Source: Eucalyptus grandis (Eukaryota > Streptophyta > Magnoliopsida > Myrtales > Myrtaceae). Taken from it: a DNA stretch of 64,000 bases. Position 1 is the stretch's first letter. The number at the start of each line of letters is the position of its first letter. The position numbers were made by a program, and so were the translations under genes. Of the stretch, positions 1-12,800 are shown one piece after another. The stretch lies in NCBI RefSeq assembly GCF_016545825.1, contig NC_052613.1, positions 51,318,112-51,382,111 on the forward strand, given 5' to 3'. The notes under the pieces are model-generated. The model did not search any database and was not told the DNA's origin. It saw only the letters and a program-made list of their open reading frames with translations.

Positions 1-1967
1 CGCCATTCCCTAGTAATAACTGAGAGGGGGCAAAATGAAAAAAGAAAAGAAAAAAAGAACCAAAGTTTGCAAACATGTCCACATCAAAGACTTTTCAATT
101 TGTACTCGTAGGGACCTAATAGCAAGGGTCGTATTTCTTTTGGTTAAGTCCCCAAAAAAATTGTGGTACTCTATAGTTGAGAACATCATATTCACGTGCA
201 TATATATTATATGTGGTGCCCCTAAAGTTTTTGGAACTAACTTTAGAATAATGCTTTGAGTTGGTACATCAGCTATATAAATAGTAGTTAGGTATCGTTG
301 TTTCATTCTCGTCCATTCATTAAATCGCACGAATGCGGTGCGTAAAGATGTGACCGGTTGTTGGAGAGATGAGGTTTTGATTCCCTCGACAATGCTTGTT
401 TTGTCAGCATCCATCCATATTATTACTCTAATTTTAAAAAAAATTATAGCGATTGATTAGTGAATTTTATGTGTAATATTTCTATATATTGGAAGAATCT
501 CGAGTGTTTAAGATTGAGAAGGGTCAAACGCGCGTGCGTTGCGAGGATTGCAGAAGGTTAAAATATCAAAAGGAAAGCTTGCTCCAAACAACCTATAAGC
601 TTTCATGGATCATTATGATGGTTTGTTGAGCATAAAATAACATAGATATTTCCACATTGCATTGCTTTTTTTTTTTTTTTTTTTTTTTTAAATATTATAA
701 ACTAGAGGCACAATTGTAGAGACCCGATTATCTAGAAGTACAAGCAACACTTAAAAAACTGTTTGACGTCGTAGTTCATTGCGTCAGCCCTCTAGGCACG
801 CCGAGGACGGACCATGCCTCTTTCCACTTGACGAATCGAGGAGCAAAAGATGATGAGCGATGAAATTTGCCCAAGGCAAGATGCTAAAATGGATAGCGTT
901 TGAGCTAAGTCATCTGGCAACTTTCAAAAGCACCTACACATCTCACCATCCTCGCTCTCGATTCTCAAAAAAATGCATTAATGAGTCATGCTTTAAGCAT
1001 CATATTTTCCTGATAATCTTCTGACTTCGGAATTCAGACTTATTTTCGTACGCGTGCGTATGCGTGCGTACAGGGTTACGATTCCTGTACATACTTTTTC
1101 CTGTTATATGAAGCTAGGAAACAAGATATTTTGTGCTCAGGACAACATTCGACTGAGGCACGTGCGGAAATTACCGCACGGCTCGAGATCGAGAGAAGCA
1201 AAAGTCGCGCCCGCATGATCCGACAGTCATTTCTATCTCCACCAACTTTGCCATGAAGAAGAAGAAGAAACAACCACGTAGAAAGTTCGACGACAAGCAG
1301 GAAAACCACGGCATTTGGACATTTCCAACACGTGGTCCACGCGATAAACGTGCAATTGGGCAAAACACGTGACTATGTACGTACTGGAGCTCGTGCTTTT
1401 TTCCTCGCGAGAGCGTAGCAGCACCCCGAAATGGCAAAAGCTCCTTAGCTAAAGTTGGGGTCTATGGAGCCCACGGATTCGTCCATTTCGACGGATGCAG
1501 TTCGTATGGAGCTCGGTCCAACCCAGAATTGGCGTCCGCCGATCCGAAAATTTGATTTCGGTTTCTAGAAAGGGAAAGGGAAAGGGGAAATCGAATGCAA
1601 ATTGTACATCTTTTACGAGAAGAAATAGATGGAAGATTTCGAGACCCTTTCCGTTTTCTTACTTAAGGACAAAGAATTAATATTTGGCGACGAAAGTGGG
1701 GAGAACCCACTTATGGGAAAAACAACACTGTTAAATCAATTTGCATGCTAAAAAGGGGGTCATTCACGCGGGTCGCGCGAATTATGATATTATTTAAGCA
1801 AAACGTGGCCACACGCGAGATTAATAAGAAAAAAAAGAGCATTGACCCCGTTTTTTTTGGTGCTCGGGGGTGGCTTTACCACGTCATTGGTAGCAGGTTT
1901 TTGCGTAACACATGACATGACGCGACGCGCTTCGTTGGGTGCTGCATTTTTGTCAAATGTTGCATTA
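1..1967. other. Intergenic DNA, no gene seen
   Basis: Only short ORFs with no recognisable domain occur here. There is a T-homopolymer run near 667-689 and AT-rich sequence, and the segment ends in the presumed promoter of the amidohydrolase gene. I see no RNA gene or element ends that I can support. Confidence 0.6.
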
Positions 1968-1976
1968 TTATAAATA
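1968..1976 (+). promoter_or_regulatory. Putative TATA box of the ILR1-like gene
   Basis: The sequence TTATAAATA lies about 90 bases upstream of the chosen ATG at 2067. This suits a plant core promoter with a 5' leader of about 60 bases. It is a motif match only. Confidence 0.5.
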
Positions 1977-2066
1977 AGCAAAGGACGGCGTTGATGAAGG
2001 ACGGACGAAAGCGAGAAGCAAACCCCTCTTCCCCACCTCCTCGCGACTTCCTCGCCATTCCAGCTC

Positions 2067-4705
2067 ATGGAGACTCCCCAGCTCCTCGCCTTCTTCGCGC
2101 TCCTCCTCTCCTTTCTCTACTGCCCTCGCTCGGGCCTTCACGCCTCGGCTCACGAGCAGCAGCTCTTCCTGTCGCTCAACTCTTCTTGTTCTTCTTGTTC
2201 TTGCTCTTCTTCTGAGTTTTCGTTGAGGGAATATGTAGCGAGGAGGGCCAAGGACGCGAGCCTGGCGGGCTGGATGAAGAAGATAAGGAGGGAGATCCAC
2301 GAGAACCCGGAGCTCGCTTACGAGGAGTTCGAGACCAGCGCTCTCGTCCGGCGCGAGCTCGACCGCCTGGGCGTCGCTTACCGGTGGCCCACCGCCGGGA
2401 CTGGGGTCGTGGCCACGGTCGGGTCGGGGTCTCCGCCGTTCGTCGCCCTCAGGGCCGACATGGACGCCTTGCCCATTCAGGTACGTCGATTTGGTCGTGT
2501 GATCAACGTCTGCCGTTGAGCACTTTTCCCCGTGTCTTGTTTTGATGAGCGATGCCTGTGGATCAACTGAGACAGTAATAAAAAAAAAAATAAAAAAAAT
2601 GGAGGGTCAACGCGGAAGTCCCGGCCGGACATGTAGAGTTGAAGAAAGGGAATTGATGATGAACTTTGCGGAATTCAGACGTCGATGAATGGATGAGAAG
2701 GAAGAAAGAATGTCTCATCATTTATCGCCAGAACTTTTCGCAAGAAAACTAATCAAGCCGCCGACAACTGGATCAAACCCATGACCTAACACTTTGCAAC
2801 AACACGACAGGCTCCGTTTCTTTTCTCGGAGCAAAAGTGAGCCACAGACTTTCTGTTTCTGTGCACCGTTAGGTAGGACTCAAAGCAAAGATCAGTAGTG
2901 ACAGTTCACGCAGATGGGCAGTGTCTTTCCGATTTACTGTTCCTCGTGTCGGCACTAGAAATTGATTGGTGAACGGCTCATTGGTTGGAGAGAGCTAGAT
3001 GTAGTTGGTGACAATTAGAACAAGCTCTGAATTTTCCATCTACTTTCGCTCAAAAGGCATGATGAAATTGTTTATGTTCCTCAGGAGATGGTGGAGTGGG
3101 AGCACAAGAGCAAGGTGGATGGGAAAATGCATGCTTGTGGCCATGATGCTCATGTCGCCATGCTACTCGGAGCTGCCAAGGTATTGCAGGAAGTCCGAGA
3201 CCATCTGCAGGTAATTTAAGGATTGTAATCGTCAACAAGATAACATCGATTACTCAGATCGACCGTATGATTGTAACTAAATTGCTTTACTAAGTGATAT
3301 GGCTAAGGTTTATTTTGTGTCTAATACGGGCCACTTGTTCGGAAACCTAATGCCCACTATTAAGTAAAATCAATCTCAGACTGGCCTAAATGTATCAAGC
3401 AGTGATCATGTATAATCTCTCGTGCTCATGTGATGCCTACGTAATTCACAGGGAACAGTGGTCCTTATATTCCAGCCGGCCGAAGAGAGTGGCCGAGGCG
3501 CGAAGGATATGATCCAAGGCGGTGCCCTCGAGAATGTGGAAGCGATCTTTGGCTTGCATTTGGTCCACAGGTACCCAATTGGGGTTGTCGCGTCGCGGCC
3601 TGGGGAATTCCTAGCTGGGTGTGGCAGCTTCAACGCTAGGATCAAGGGGAAAGGGGGTCACGCAGCGATCCCGCATCTCTCGATTGACCCGATTTTGGCG
3701 GCTTCGACTGCGGTGATCAGCTTGCAGAATATTGTTTCCAGAGAGGTAGACCCTTTGGACTCTCAGGTACTTGACTTCTTCCCAATCTCTTCACGTCTTA
3801 TTTACCAGCTTCATGTCAGTGGGATTGAAGATTGAACCAACAGAGCTAAATTCTAATGAAATTTAAGCACAATGCATGCATTTGAATTACACAATTCATT
3901 TTGTCACAGGGTAATTTATTATGCAGGTAGTTTCGGTAGCGATGATACAAGGCGGGACTGCGTTCAATGTAATCCCCAACACGGCCACGATCGGCGGGAC
4001 TTTCCGAGCTTTTAGCAAGAAGAGCTTCTATGGTCTAGGGGAAAGAATAGAAGAGGTAATTATATGAACTTCTCGTGCTATATAGACTGGTATACGAACT
4101 TCTTAGAGCATATAGACAGTTGCCAAGTCTTGAGAAACTTTGGGGATCATATGAATTTTACATATGTTTCGCTGAAAATGAACAACAAAAATGTTATATG
4201 AGTCCAGTTTTCTATGGAATAAACAGAGAACCTAACGCAAACAGATCCAGTTTTTCTTCGATTGTACGGTGAGAAAATTAGCCATTCATATGCTGCTGCT
4301 TTCTCTTCACAATGCCAGGTGATAAAAGCACAGGCGGTGGTGCACCGCTGCTCCGCGGAGGTTGACCTAGAGGGGAACGGACACCCCTCGATCCCACCAA
4401 CCGTGAATGATGAGAGGATCTACAAGCATGTCCACCGTGTATCGACCGAGATCGTCGGGGAAGAGAACACGGTGCTGTCGCCTAGTTTCACGGGAAGCGA
4501 GGATTTTGCCTTCTATTTGGACAAGGTCCCGGGGTCCTTCCTCCTCCTAGGCATTAGGAACGAGAAGGTTGGGTCCGTCTACCCTCCGCATAGCCCTTAT
4601 TACTCTATCGATGAGGATGTGCTCTCGATTGGGGCCGCTATACACGCCGCGTTTGCTCTTTCATATATTTCCGATTCTACAAGAACAGTGAATTTAGTCT
4701 GCTAG
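2067..4705 (+). CDS. IAA-amino acid hydrolase, ILR1-like (peptidase M20 family)
   Basis: Five exons in phase 0 with GT-AG introns: 2067-2480, 3085-3210, 3452-3766, 3927-4055, 4319-4705, giving 456 aa, close to the usual 430-460 of the ILR1/ILL family. The enzyme class hydrolyses amide-linked auxin conjugates to free IAA, normally in the ER lumen. The N-terminus ([14 protein letters not shown]) looks like a signal peptide. Metal-site residues of M20D peptidases are visible: the Cys and His of HACGHDAH in exon 2, the PAEE motif and the FGLH histidine in exon 3, and the PPHSPYY histidine near the C-terminus. The start was chosen because it opens the signal peptide and lies downstream of a TATA box. 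The protein ends in NLVC, without a KDEL/HDEL-type ER retention signal found in several family members. A polyadenylation hexamer AATAAA lies at 4977-4982. The substrate preference and exact paralogue cannot be told. Confidence 0.92.
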
Positions 4706-5252
4706 AATAGCGTTGTTAATACATGAACTTATATCTGTTCATTCATACGTTTAACTATGTGATTGTTCCTAGCAAGTCTGATGTAAATTTCTCGAACATG
4801 TTTCCGAGAGAATGAGATCTCAGTTTCAATGGAGGATTTGCCTTCTTTAGCGAATCCGAACGCACAAACCATACCAAAGAGGAATGATTCCATTGTTCCC
4901 TTTCCAAAAATTTCAGTTGGTTGTCTCGAAAATACTGAACATACAACTTTGAATTTCATTTCAGTAAATGTTGTTCAATAAACAGACATATATGCTCACA
5001 TCGCTTGTTAACATCAGCATTTCCATTCGCTCTCTGTAAGCAAAAGCGAGAAGAGGATTTCAGTTTTGCTTGTCAAACGAGTCTCGCCCAGGTTGAAATG
5101 TAGATCTGATCAAGTCGAGAAAAAAAAAGAACCAAATTCACAGACGACGGCTCGCGATCATCGTGGACACGCACAACATACCAATGCAGTAAAGAGATAA
5201 AAGGCAACAAACAAACAATACGATCCAAACCAGCATCGGAAATCCCTTTCCC
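4706..5252. other. Convergent 3' region between two genes
   Basis: This stretch should hold the 3' untranslated regions of the amidohydrolase (plus strand) and the arabinogalactan-peptide-like gene (minus strand), which converge here. Overlapping short minus-strand ORFs at 4729-4959 show no recognisable domain. Confidence 0.5.
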
Positions 5253-5492
5253 TTAAATCCTCTTCCCGTGTACCAAAAGACAGACGACAACGGCCAGCAA
5301 CGCGGCTGCCATGGACGGGAAGGCGGAGGCGCTTGCGCTGTCGTCATGGTGGTGGTCTGATTGGCCAGGAGCCATGACCATGCCTGGGGTCATATCGTGC
5401 GGACCATCGTGAGCATTGGCAACCGCCAACGCCGACGCCAGCAAGCAGATGGCCAAGGTCGCTGCCATCTTCGCCACCGCCAACGTAACCAT
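5253..5492 (-). CDS. Small secreted arabinogalactan-peptide-like protein, possibly GPI-anchored
   Basis: Single exon, 79 aa from the ATG at 5492. It has an N-terminal hydrophobic signal-like segment (about residues 9-26, AATLAICLLASALAVANA), a short His/Asp-rich middle with DGPHD and SDHHHDD, a small-residue stretch (SASASAF), and a C-terminal hydrophobic segment (about 61-75) ending in a basic tail, the layout of a GPI-anchored AG-peptide. The reading frame is open further upstream to 5573, but a TATA box at 5550-5557 lies inside that extension, so translation more likely starts at 5492 or at the internal Met at 5468. The middle is poor in the Ala-Pro pairs of classical AGPs, so the class is uncertain. 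A copper- or metal-binding role for the histidines would be speculation. Confidence 0.6.
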   Translation of the reverse strand: MVTLAVAKMAATLAICLLASALAVANAHDGPHDMTPGMVMAPGQSDHHHDDSASASAFPSMAAALLAVVVCLLVHGKRI

Positions 5493-5549
5493 TGATCTCA
5501 CTTTTCCTTCCCCCGGCTCTTCTATTGATGTTGAACGAACGGAAGCTGC

Positions 5550-5557
5550 TATATATA
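5550..5557 (-). promoter_or_regulatory. Putative TATA box of the AG-peptide-like gene
   Basis: TATATATA on the minus strand, about 60 bases upstream of the ATG at 5492. This is a motif match only, but it argues against the longer ORF start at 5573. Confidence 0.5.
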
Positions 5558-6849
5558 CTGCTGGGAACCTCAAGCCGTCCGTGCTGGAAGATTACGATGA
5601 AGTCAAGGCAGATCGTACGTACGAACGCTGTGGAGAAAGTACAAAGAGATGTGCATCGAGGCTGGCATGAAGGGGGCCTTGAGCTGAATCGTTCCTAGAT
5701 GTAGCAAGGCGATCAGGGGAAATTTGACTTTCTAATTATAAAATTGCTTTATTATATGGTGAGACTTGAGAGAATAATGAAATACTTTGATGACTAGCCA
5801 TATGCGTAATCAATAATGGCATGGAGACATGTCGTATAAGTTGACATTTCGCAATAAACGCACTTATCGAGGCTTGGGTTGACTTATCGAGTTCTCGCTC
5901 TCCCTTTTGGGGTATCTCCATACTTGCAGTCCCTAAATTCTAATAATAACTTGAAAGTACATTAAGTTTGCAGATTGTCGTACGGTCGTACCTATTGAAA
6001 ATTAACTTGGTTGGGTGAGTGAGAAGCGCTAGTAAATTGTTAAGAAACAAAGTTGGTTAATCTTGCAAAGTCATACATTTTAAGATAATTAGGAGATTTT
6101 CCATATTTCTTATGATTATGTATATATTTTTATCTTAATTATGCATATCCTCAATTACTCTTACTTAATTGTAATTTATATCATTATATCTTGTTACTTT
6201 AAATAGTGATCTTGTCACTTTAAATAGTGATCTTGTTGAGCCCATAATTACCCTTCTTCACTACGAAATACATAGAAATTTGTACAATTCTCTTATGCAT
6301 ATTCTTATCCCTGGAATTTCAAAATATGAAATTCCTCAGTCTACTTTAACCGAGAAATACAAGTTCATCAAGAGTTGATTATGCACTTAGAGAAAGGAGT
6401 TGAACTTCCTCAGTCTACCTACAAAAGTTTAAGATGGCGTCGAAAAGGAATATCGGGCCAGATGATCTCATCAGTCTTCCTTTCCAATTGGGCCCTGGCA
6501 ATCAGGTTCCCACCCACGGAACGGCCCAGATCAGATATTGGGCCGTCGAGCGAAGCCCACCCAAACAGGCCTACAAAAAGGAGCAAACCTGGTTTGACCG
6601 GAATTGACCCGCGACCCGGTTTCCTCGGGTCCGGACCCAACAACGCCTCACCGACTCTGAGAGAAGAGAGAGAGAGCGAGAAAGAGAGAGAACACTGCCG
6701 AGCCTGCTGCTCCTCTATCTCCTTTCTCTCTCTGCGCGGCGCCTCGCCATTTCCAGCAGCCGGAACATCGACGAGAGCGTCTTCATCTTCTTCATCTGCT
6801 TCTTCTTCATCTGCTTCTTCGATGCACATGTGAATCGGGCTACACGTCC
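5558..6849. other. Intergenic DNA between divergent genes, including the 5' leader of the LRR gene
   Basis: AT-rich up to about 6400, then GC-rich with a GA/CT-rich leader (about 6660-6830) just before the start codon of the EMB2004-like gene. The overlapping ORFs on both strands at 6375-6833 are low-complexity and look like leader sequence, not genes. Confidence 0.5.
6190..6231. repeat. 21-bp tandem repeat, two copies
   Basis: The unit beginning CTTGTTACTTTAAATAGTGA occurs at 6190-6210 and again at 6211-6231 with one difference. A third copy starts but breaks off after a few bases. No function is apparent. Confidence 0.7.
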
Positions 6850-9800
6850 ATGGCCTCCTCTTCCTCCATCTCTCTCCACTCCCTTCCTAAGGTAATCCTC
6901 CCTCTCTCTCTTTCGTAATCGTGTTTTCGCTTCTCGCCTACCGGATTCATCGTTCGGCGCGGCATCTGCAGTTGACGCTGCGGGCGAGCGGTCGGGGCCG
7001 TGGACCGGAGCTCGGGTTCTTCGGCGTGCCGTGCTCCGGCTACTATGCGCGCGGCGCGTTGCGCGCGCGGACGGGGCCGCCGTCGCGGAGTGAGCCGAGG
7101 TTTTTCAGGTACGGAGGCTTGGTGATCGTGGCTGCTTCGGCTTCCAGGTCGGGCCGGAGCCGGAGAGCTTATCGGGAGGCTGAGGGGGAGAGTTCTTCGC
7201 TGGCCGTTGCGGCTCCTGTGAAGCAGGTCGCGTCTTTTGCCGTTCCAGCTGGAGTATTTGTCGTCGTGACCTTCGGTATGAAAGTTATAATGTTACTGTT
7301 GATTTGCTGTGACAAAGAGAGTAGGAGTGATTATTGTCTATGATGAGAAGCTTTTCCTATTTGGAACCGATTAGAACATGGTTGTTTAAGGTTTGGCGTT
7401 GCAACTTCTATTGTTGAGAGAACTTGTAAGTCGTCGGCGGCAAGTTTAAGATTAGCTGCAGCTACGAGTGTAGAGTTCTGTGAGTAAAGGAACTGCGTAT
7501 GACGGGCGTGGTGAGCACGAATTCTTTTGTACGTTATAAACCTTGATGAATAAGGACTATGTATTTTTCAACCTTGCTTTCCTGTAAGGAAAGCAATTGA
7601 AAATATTGGCTTAGGTATGTATCTTTTGGGAAATTTTAATGGGGCAAAACCTATTTTTGGGTTCAAAATATTGGAGCATAACTCTAAAACCTTCAGTGTC
7701 TCCAAAAATTAGAGAAGTGAGTTGGGGCAAGAGCCCCCACATCCATTATGCAGATCCATCCTTGCTGAATGGGGAGAAAATGTGCTTATATGTGTGGCAT
7801 GCGGACTGAGAATATGGTTTGATTTGTGTTGCTTGGGAGAGAAGGGCGCTGGGGAAATTTGTTTCATGTAGGGAATGCATTGGGAAGTGGAAGGTAGGAA
7901 ATAGAGTTATCTAGTCTTGAAAGCAATTTAGGGATAGCTAGCCCCAAGGAATGCAGACAAATGAAGCTTTGGTATGATGCACCTACAACAACTGAATTCT
8001 GTGATTTAGTACTTCTAACAAAGTGACAAAAGCAGGAAAAATTCTGCACACTTCAATAAGTTCGATCAACTTTGTAATTTTGAAGTCTATTTGGATTTAT
8101 TAGATGGTTTTCATGATTGTATGCTTTATTAGCATTCACCTTGTAAAATAACATCTACATGTGTTTAAGTTTTGGTTAGAGAAGCATTGCACGATTCATG
8201 TACGTAGCTAAAACCATGCATTGCCCTGTTTTAATCTTTTGCATGCATTGTTGTGTATCTCTGTTGTACTAATTAATGTCTTCAGCTGACAGTTTTATGG
8301 AAGCTGGTGGAAAAACTTATGATGCCAAAGCGGGGGGTGTCTTCAAAAATTGAAAATAAATCTCCTACCCAGGGAATGAAATGGTCCTTTGCTGCAGGCA
8401 CAAATCTCTTATCTAACCTCAGTGCAAAGATTGAAAGACAGTCAAAGATGAAGATCAATGAGTTTGCTAAGGAACTTAGGTCATTCAGTAGCGTTGACAT
8501 GTCAGGTATGCCATTGGGGTCATTGTGAAGAAGGAAATAGGTTGCCGATAACGTACTGCGTGATAATTTTTAAATTTTAATGTAATCCTGTCAAAGATCA
8601 TTATATTAACTAAAAACTTGAGTGCTTTCAATCACTCAATTAAAGTGCTATTTCTGGATATTGACTTTACTGCAAGCTTCGTAGATTTCTCATAATCTGT
8701 TAGATTTCCCCCTTTTTCCTATTGTTCATGCATATTTTGATTTTTTAAGAACTGGCTCCACGTCATCTGCCTGTGGCTTTTATCATATTTTGAACGTGCA
8801 ATAACCATTTTTTGTGATTAAACTTGCTTGGTCAGGTCGTAACTTTGGAGATGAAGGATTATTTTTTCTGGCAGAGAGTTTGGGTTACAATCAGGTAATT
8901 TGAGTAAGCCACTACTATATATTCCAGATGTTCTGATGAGAGTTATCGACTTTGGTGTGTTAATGTTGAACCATGCCTGTATGTGCACCTTAATTTATGA
9001 TTCCATAAGGGATAAATTGGCATCTGCACCTAATATGCCTTCTTAGAGACAAACATCTCTTTGGAGGAGTCTAGTGGATCAATATTGAGAGTACCTTTTT
9101 TTTTTTCTCCCGACGGAAACATAGACAAACTTACCCCAATTTTAAAATTTAAAGTTGCTTGGTAGTAATTCACCTGATACGGGTGCATAGGATCCTTCAG
9201 AAAGTAATATCATGACCTCGAATGGAGTTAATTGAGATGTATCTTCTATGTTGAGAGGGTCCTGAGACTTATTTTTAATTGACTCTTGCATAAGGAGTTG
9301 AATGTGCATATAATATGCTCTGGAACATAATATAACCCTGTATTTATCAGACTGCAGAGGAAGTAAGTTTTGCTGCCAATGGAATTACAGCCGCTGGAAT
9401 AAAGGCCTTCGATGGTGTTCTTCAATCAAATATTGTTTTAAAGACTCTTGATCTATCTGGAAATCCAATTGGAGACGAAGGAGTGAAGGTCAGTCCTGGT
9501 TTCGTGTTTCTCCCTAAAATGTCAGAATCAACCCTAGTTATATATTTTCCTAGCTTCCAAAGCTGTTCCCTGGAAATATTTTTGAACTCCTTGTGGTTTA
9601 TACACATTATATTGTTAAAATTCTTCTTTCTTGATTTGGCAATGCTTGTATCAGTTGCTGATCAATCCTGTCAGGATAAATTTTCTGGTTCATGTTAGAG
9701 TTGGGGCTAGACCCGTCAAAATGTGTCATAAACCCATTTCTTAATCCATATGGCTGTGTTTTTAGTCGTCTGGACTTTTTTGCTAGATAGGATAGTGTTG

Positions 9801-12800
9801 GATAGGGAAGGATTTTAAATATCCCATCCAATGTCCAGATATAATATGGATTCAAATAAATATATGATCTGCAGAATTAAATTTAAAATTAAACCATGGA
9901 AATAAAACAACCCCTCTTCCTCGTGTGAAGCAGAGGAGGAGGCTGTAAGCAGAGGAGGCTGTTGTCGCTCAACTCAACTTCCACAGAGAAAACAATACTG
10001 TAAGAATTGGTAGAAAAATTGCTAGGAAGTGAGGCGAACCAAGAATCTTTTTGCTGGAGGTAGACAATCGTGTGGATCTTCGATAAATAACTGAACTCAA
10101 GAAAAAAACCAGCTTTGCACTTTACCAGAGATGTCAAGTTACCGGGTTGATCATTTAAGGACGATATTGTCAAATCTGGGTCTTTAGGGTGTGTTGAACA
10201 AAGAGGAGAGAGCACGGGATGGGCTTTGGAGAAACGAATAGGAGGAGGAGAGTTTTGCCTGCTCCTTTCTATCCTTCCCTGCTTTTCTCAATTTCTATAT
10301 CTACGCGAGCAACTACGAAGAGGTGGCTTGGCCATGAATGGCCAACGACTGCGAGCTGCCGTGATTATGATGGTGGCTCAGTCATGGAGCGTGGCTCTAG
10401 ATCTTGCCTTGTCGATCATGGACTAGTGGTGTCACCAGCCAAAATTAGTCGGCTTTGTCTTCCTGAGGTCGCCACGACTCCAACAAGATCTGAACTGTGG
10501 CGATGAAGAGAGAGCTGTAGCAACAAAGAGAGACAGGAAGGAAGAGAGATTTTATTTTCCAAATTTGACATATCCTATCTGGGTCTATCCTACCCCTTAG
10601 GTGGGATTTTTTTTATCCGGACTATATTTGCTCTATATTCGGTGATATTCGGATTTCACGTTACTCCAAACTTTTACTAGATAGGATAAAAGTTATTATC
10701 GACCCACCAAATGCAATCTATGGGAGTTAAGTGGGTTATAAATAGGTTAGTTATATTGAGTAAATGAGTCATAAATGAATTTAAACACGATATGATGGTT
10801 GATCATAAGTGGGTTTAAACACAATATGAGTATTAAATAGGTCATAAATGGATTATAAATGGGTCATTAATAGGTTTACAACTTACTTATATCCAACCCA
10901 TTTCTAAGACTCTTTTTCAATCTCTCTCGCCTTATTGATCTTGTGTTCACTTTGTACTCTTACCTCAGTTTCGCTATGAGTTTTCGTAAATTGGGTTAGA
11001 GATGAAAGTATTTTAGCAATATAGGCCGGGTTGGGTATGGGTCATTAGATTTGTATTATATGGAAATGGTCAAAACGGATTAAATGGGTTTATTTGGACT
11101 GAACCATTTATGACAAGACCCAAACCCCACTCATTCATTTGACAGGTCTAGTTGGGGCACATAATTTCTCTAATTTGCCAATAAGTTTATGGTGCTTGGA
11201 GAGTTCCTATCCTTTTCCATACCTCACTTTGAAGAGACTTTTTGGAAGAGTTCCTGATGGATCAATTTTAGTGTTTCCATTATTTGATTATGGCTTATTT
11301 TTGCTAATAACAACACAGTTGTTCACGTTCATGTGTTTCTTTGCCCCTTTTATTTGAACTTTCGTGTTTTCGAAGCAGCTCTTTAGTGACACGTCCTTGT
11401 TGACAGAGTCTGTGCGATGTATTGGTGAATAATACGGGTATCCAGAAGGTCCTATTGAACAGTACTGATTTGGGGGATGAGGTATTCTTTGTCTTGACTG
11501 CAACATGTTCACCAAGCACTGAATTCTGTATGTAGGTTAAACTTTCCAAATAGTGACAGGCGGGATATGTCATCATACTTTCTTGTGCAGGGAGCTAAGG
11601 CTATTGCTGAGTTGTTGAAGAAAAACTCAACCTTGCGAATTCTTGAACTCAACAACAATATGATTGATTATTCTGTATGTATTTACTTTATCATCTAAGA
11701 TTTTTAGCCAGTTGTTATTTGTTAGCGACCAACAGTTTGCCAGACTTTTCTGTTTATCAAGTTTTCATCATTTATTTGCTGGTGTCAGGGATTTACAAGT
11801 CTTGCTGGAGCATTGCTCGAGAATAATACCATACGAAATTTACATCTAAAGTAAGTTAACTTTCCAATGATGGTCCCCAAAAAATTGTACCTTACTATTT
11901 TGAAACTTCTTGTTGTCTTATCTGCATCAGTTTATCTGCTAATCTTAGTGTTTACTACAAAGATGCACCTGAGTTTGGTTTGCATGTGTGAATTTGCATT
12001 TCCATGGTTGGCACATCTTTGATATGCTTCTAGTGGTGTGCTTTTGTTTTACTTCACTGAAGATTTTGAGGGATGATGTTTTTCAGCAACAACTATGGTG
12101 GTGCACTGGGGGCCAATGCTTTGGCTAAAGGGCTGGAGGGAAACAAGTCGTTGAGGGTAAACTACTCATTTCTTCCTTTTGCTTTTTTAAGGATAAACAA
12201 CTTGAATATTAGATGCGAATTCTGTCATGAGAATGTAGTGCATGCTTCTGTCAAAAAGTGCTATATCTTTGTATTCGTATGATTTGTTTGACTTGCTATT
12301 CTTCTCCTCAGTTGTAATCCAATGAATTGCCTTAGGGTCTTAAGAGGAGAAATTGGAAGAGCTGATTTACTCAGATTGTCTTTGGTGCTGTCCCTTTTAT
12401 GAATGTCTTGTCAATACGGTGTAAGATGGTAGAACTGACTTACCTATATATATTGCGCTAAGCATGTGGGCTCTTTTTTTGAGCCAATGGAATTGGACTT
12501 GGTTGGCCATCTGTACTTTCTTTCCTCCATCCTCAACTCCCAATCAGTGAAGAAGTAAAAGAAAAACCAACCAGTAGAACATATAAAGATGGACAATGTT
12601 TGAACTCTTAAGGAGGAAATTTTTTTTCGACTCTTGTGATATTGTGTGAAGCTTCAATAATGTTGAAAACCACTAAGTGTATTCCTATTCCTATATGTAC
12701 ATTTATTCGATTTCTTGTTTTACTTACATTAGTTGATAAAAAATTTACTTACTGGTGCTGCTAGTCCATTTAGATGCTTTAGTTGTACTTGTCTTTAGTT

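Noticed and set aside
6375..6833. 152-codon plus-strand ORF and its minus-strand counterpart before the LRR gene
   Set aside because: Low-complexity GA/CT-rich leader open on both strands, no domain. Best explained as 5' leader and promoter of the EMB2004-like gene.
8286..8292. Alternative acceptor for exon 3 of the EMB2004-like gene at 8286
   Set aside because: It breaks frame with exon 2 ending at 7275. The AG at 8291-8292 gives a continuous frame and a sensible hydrophobic-to-LRR junction.
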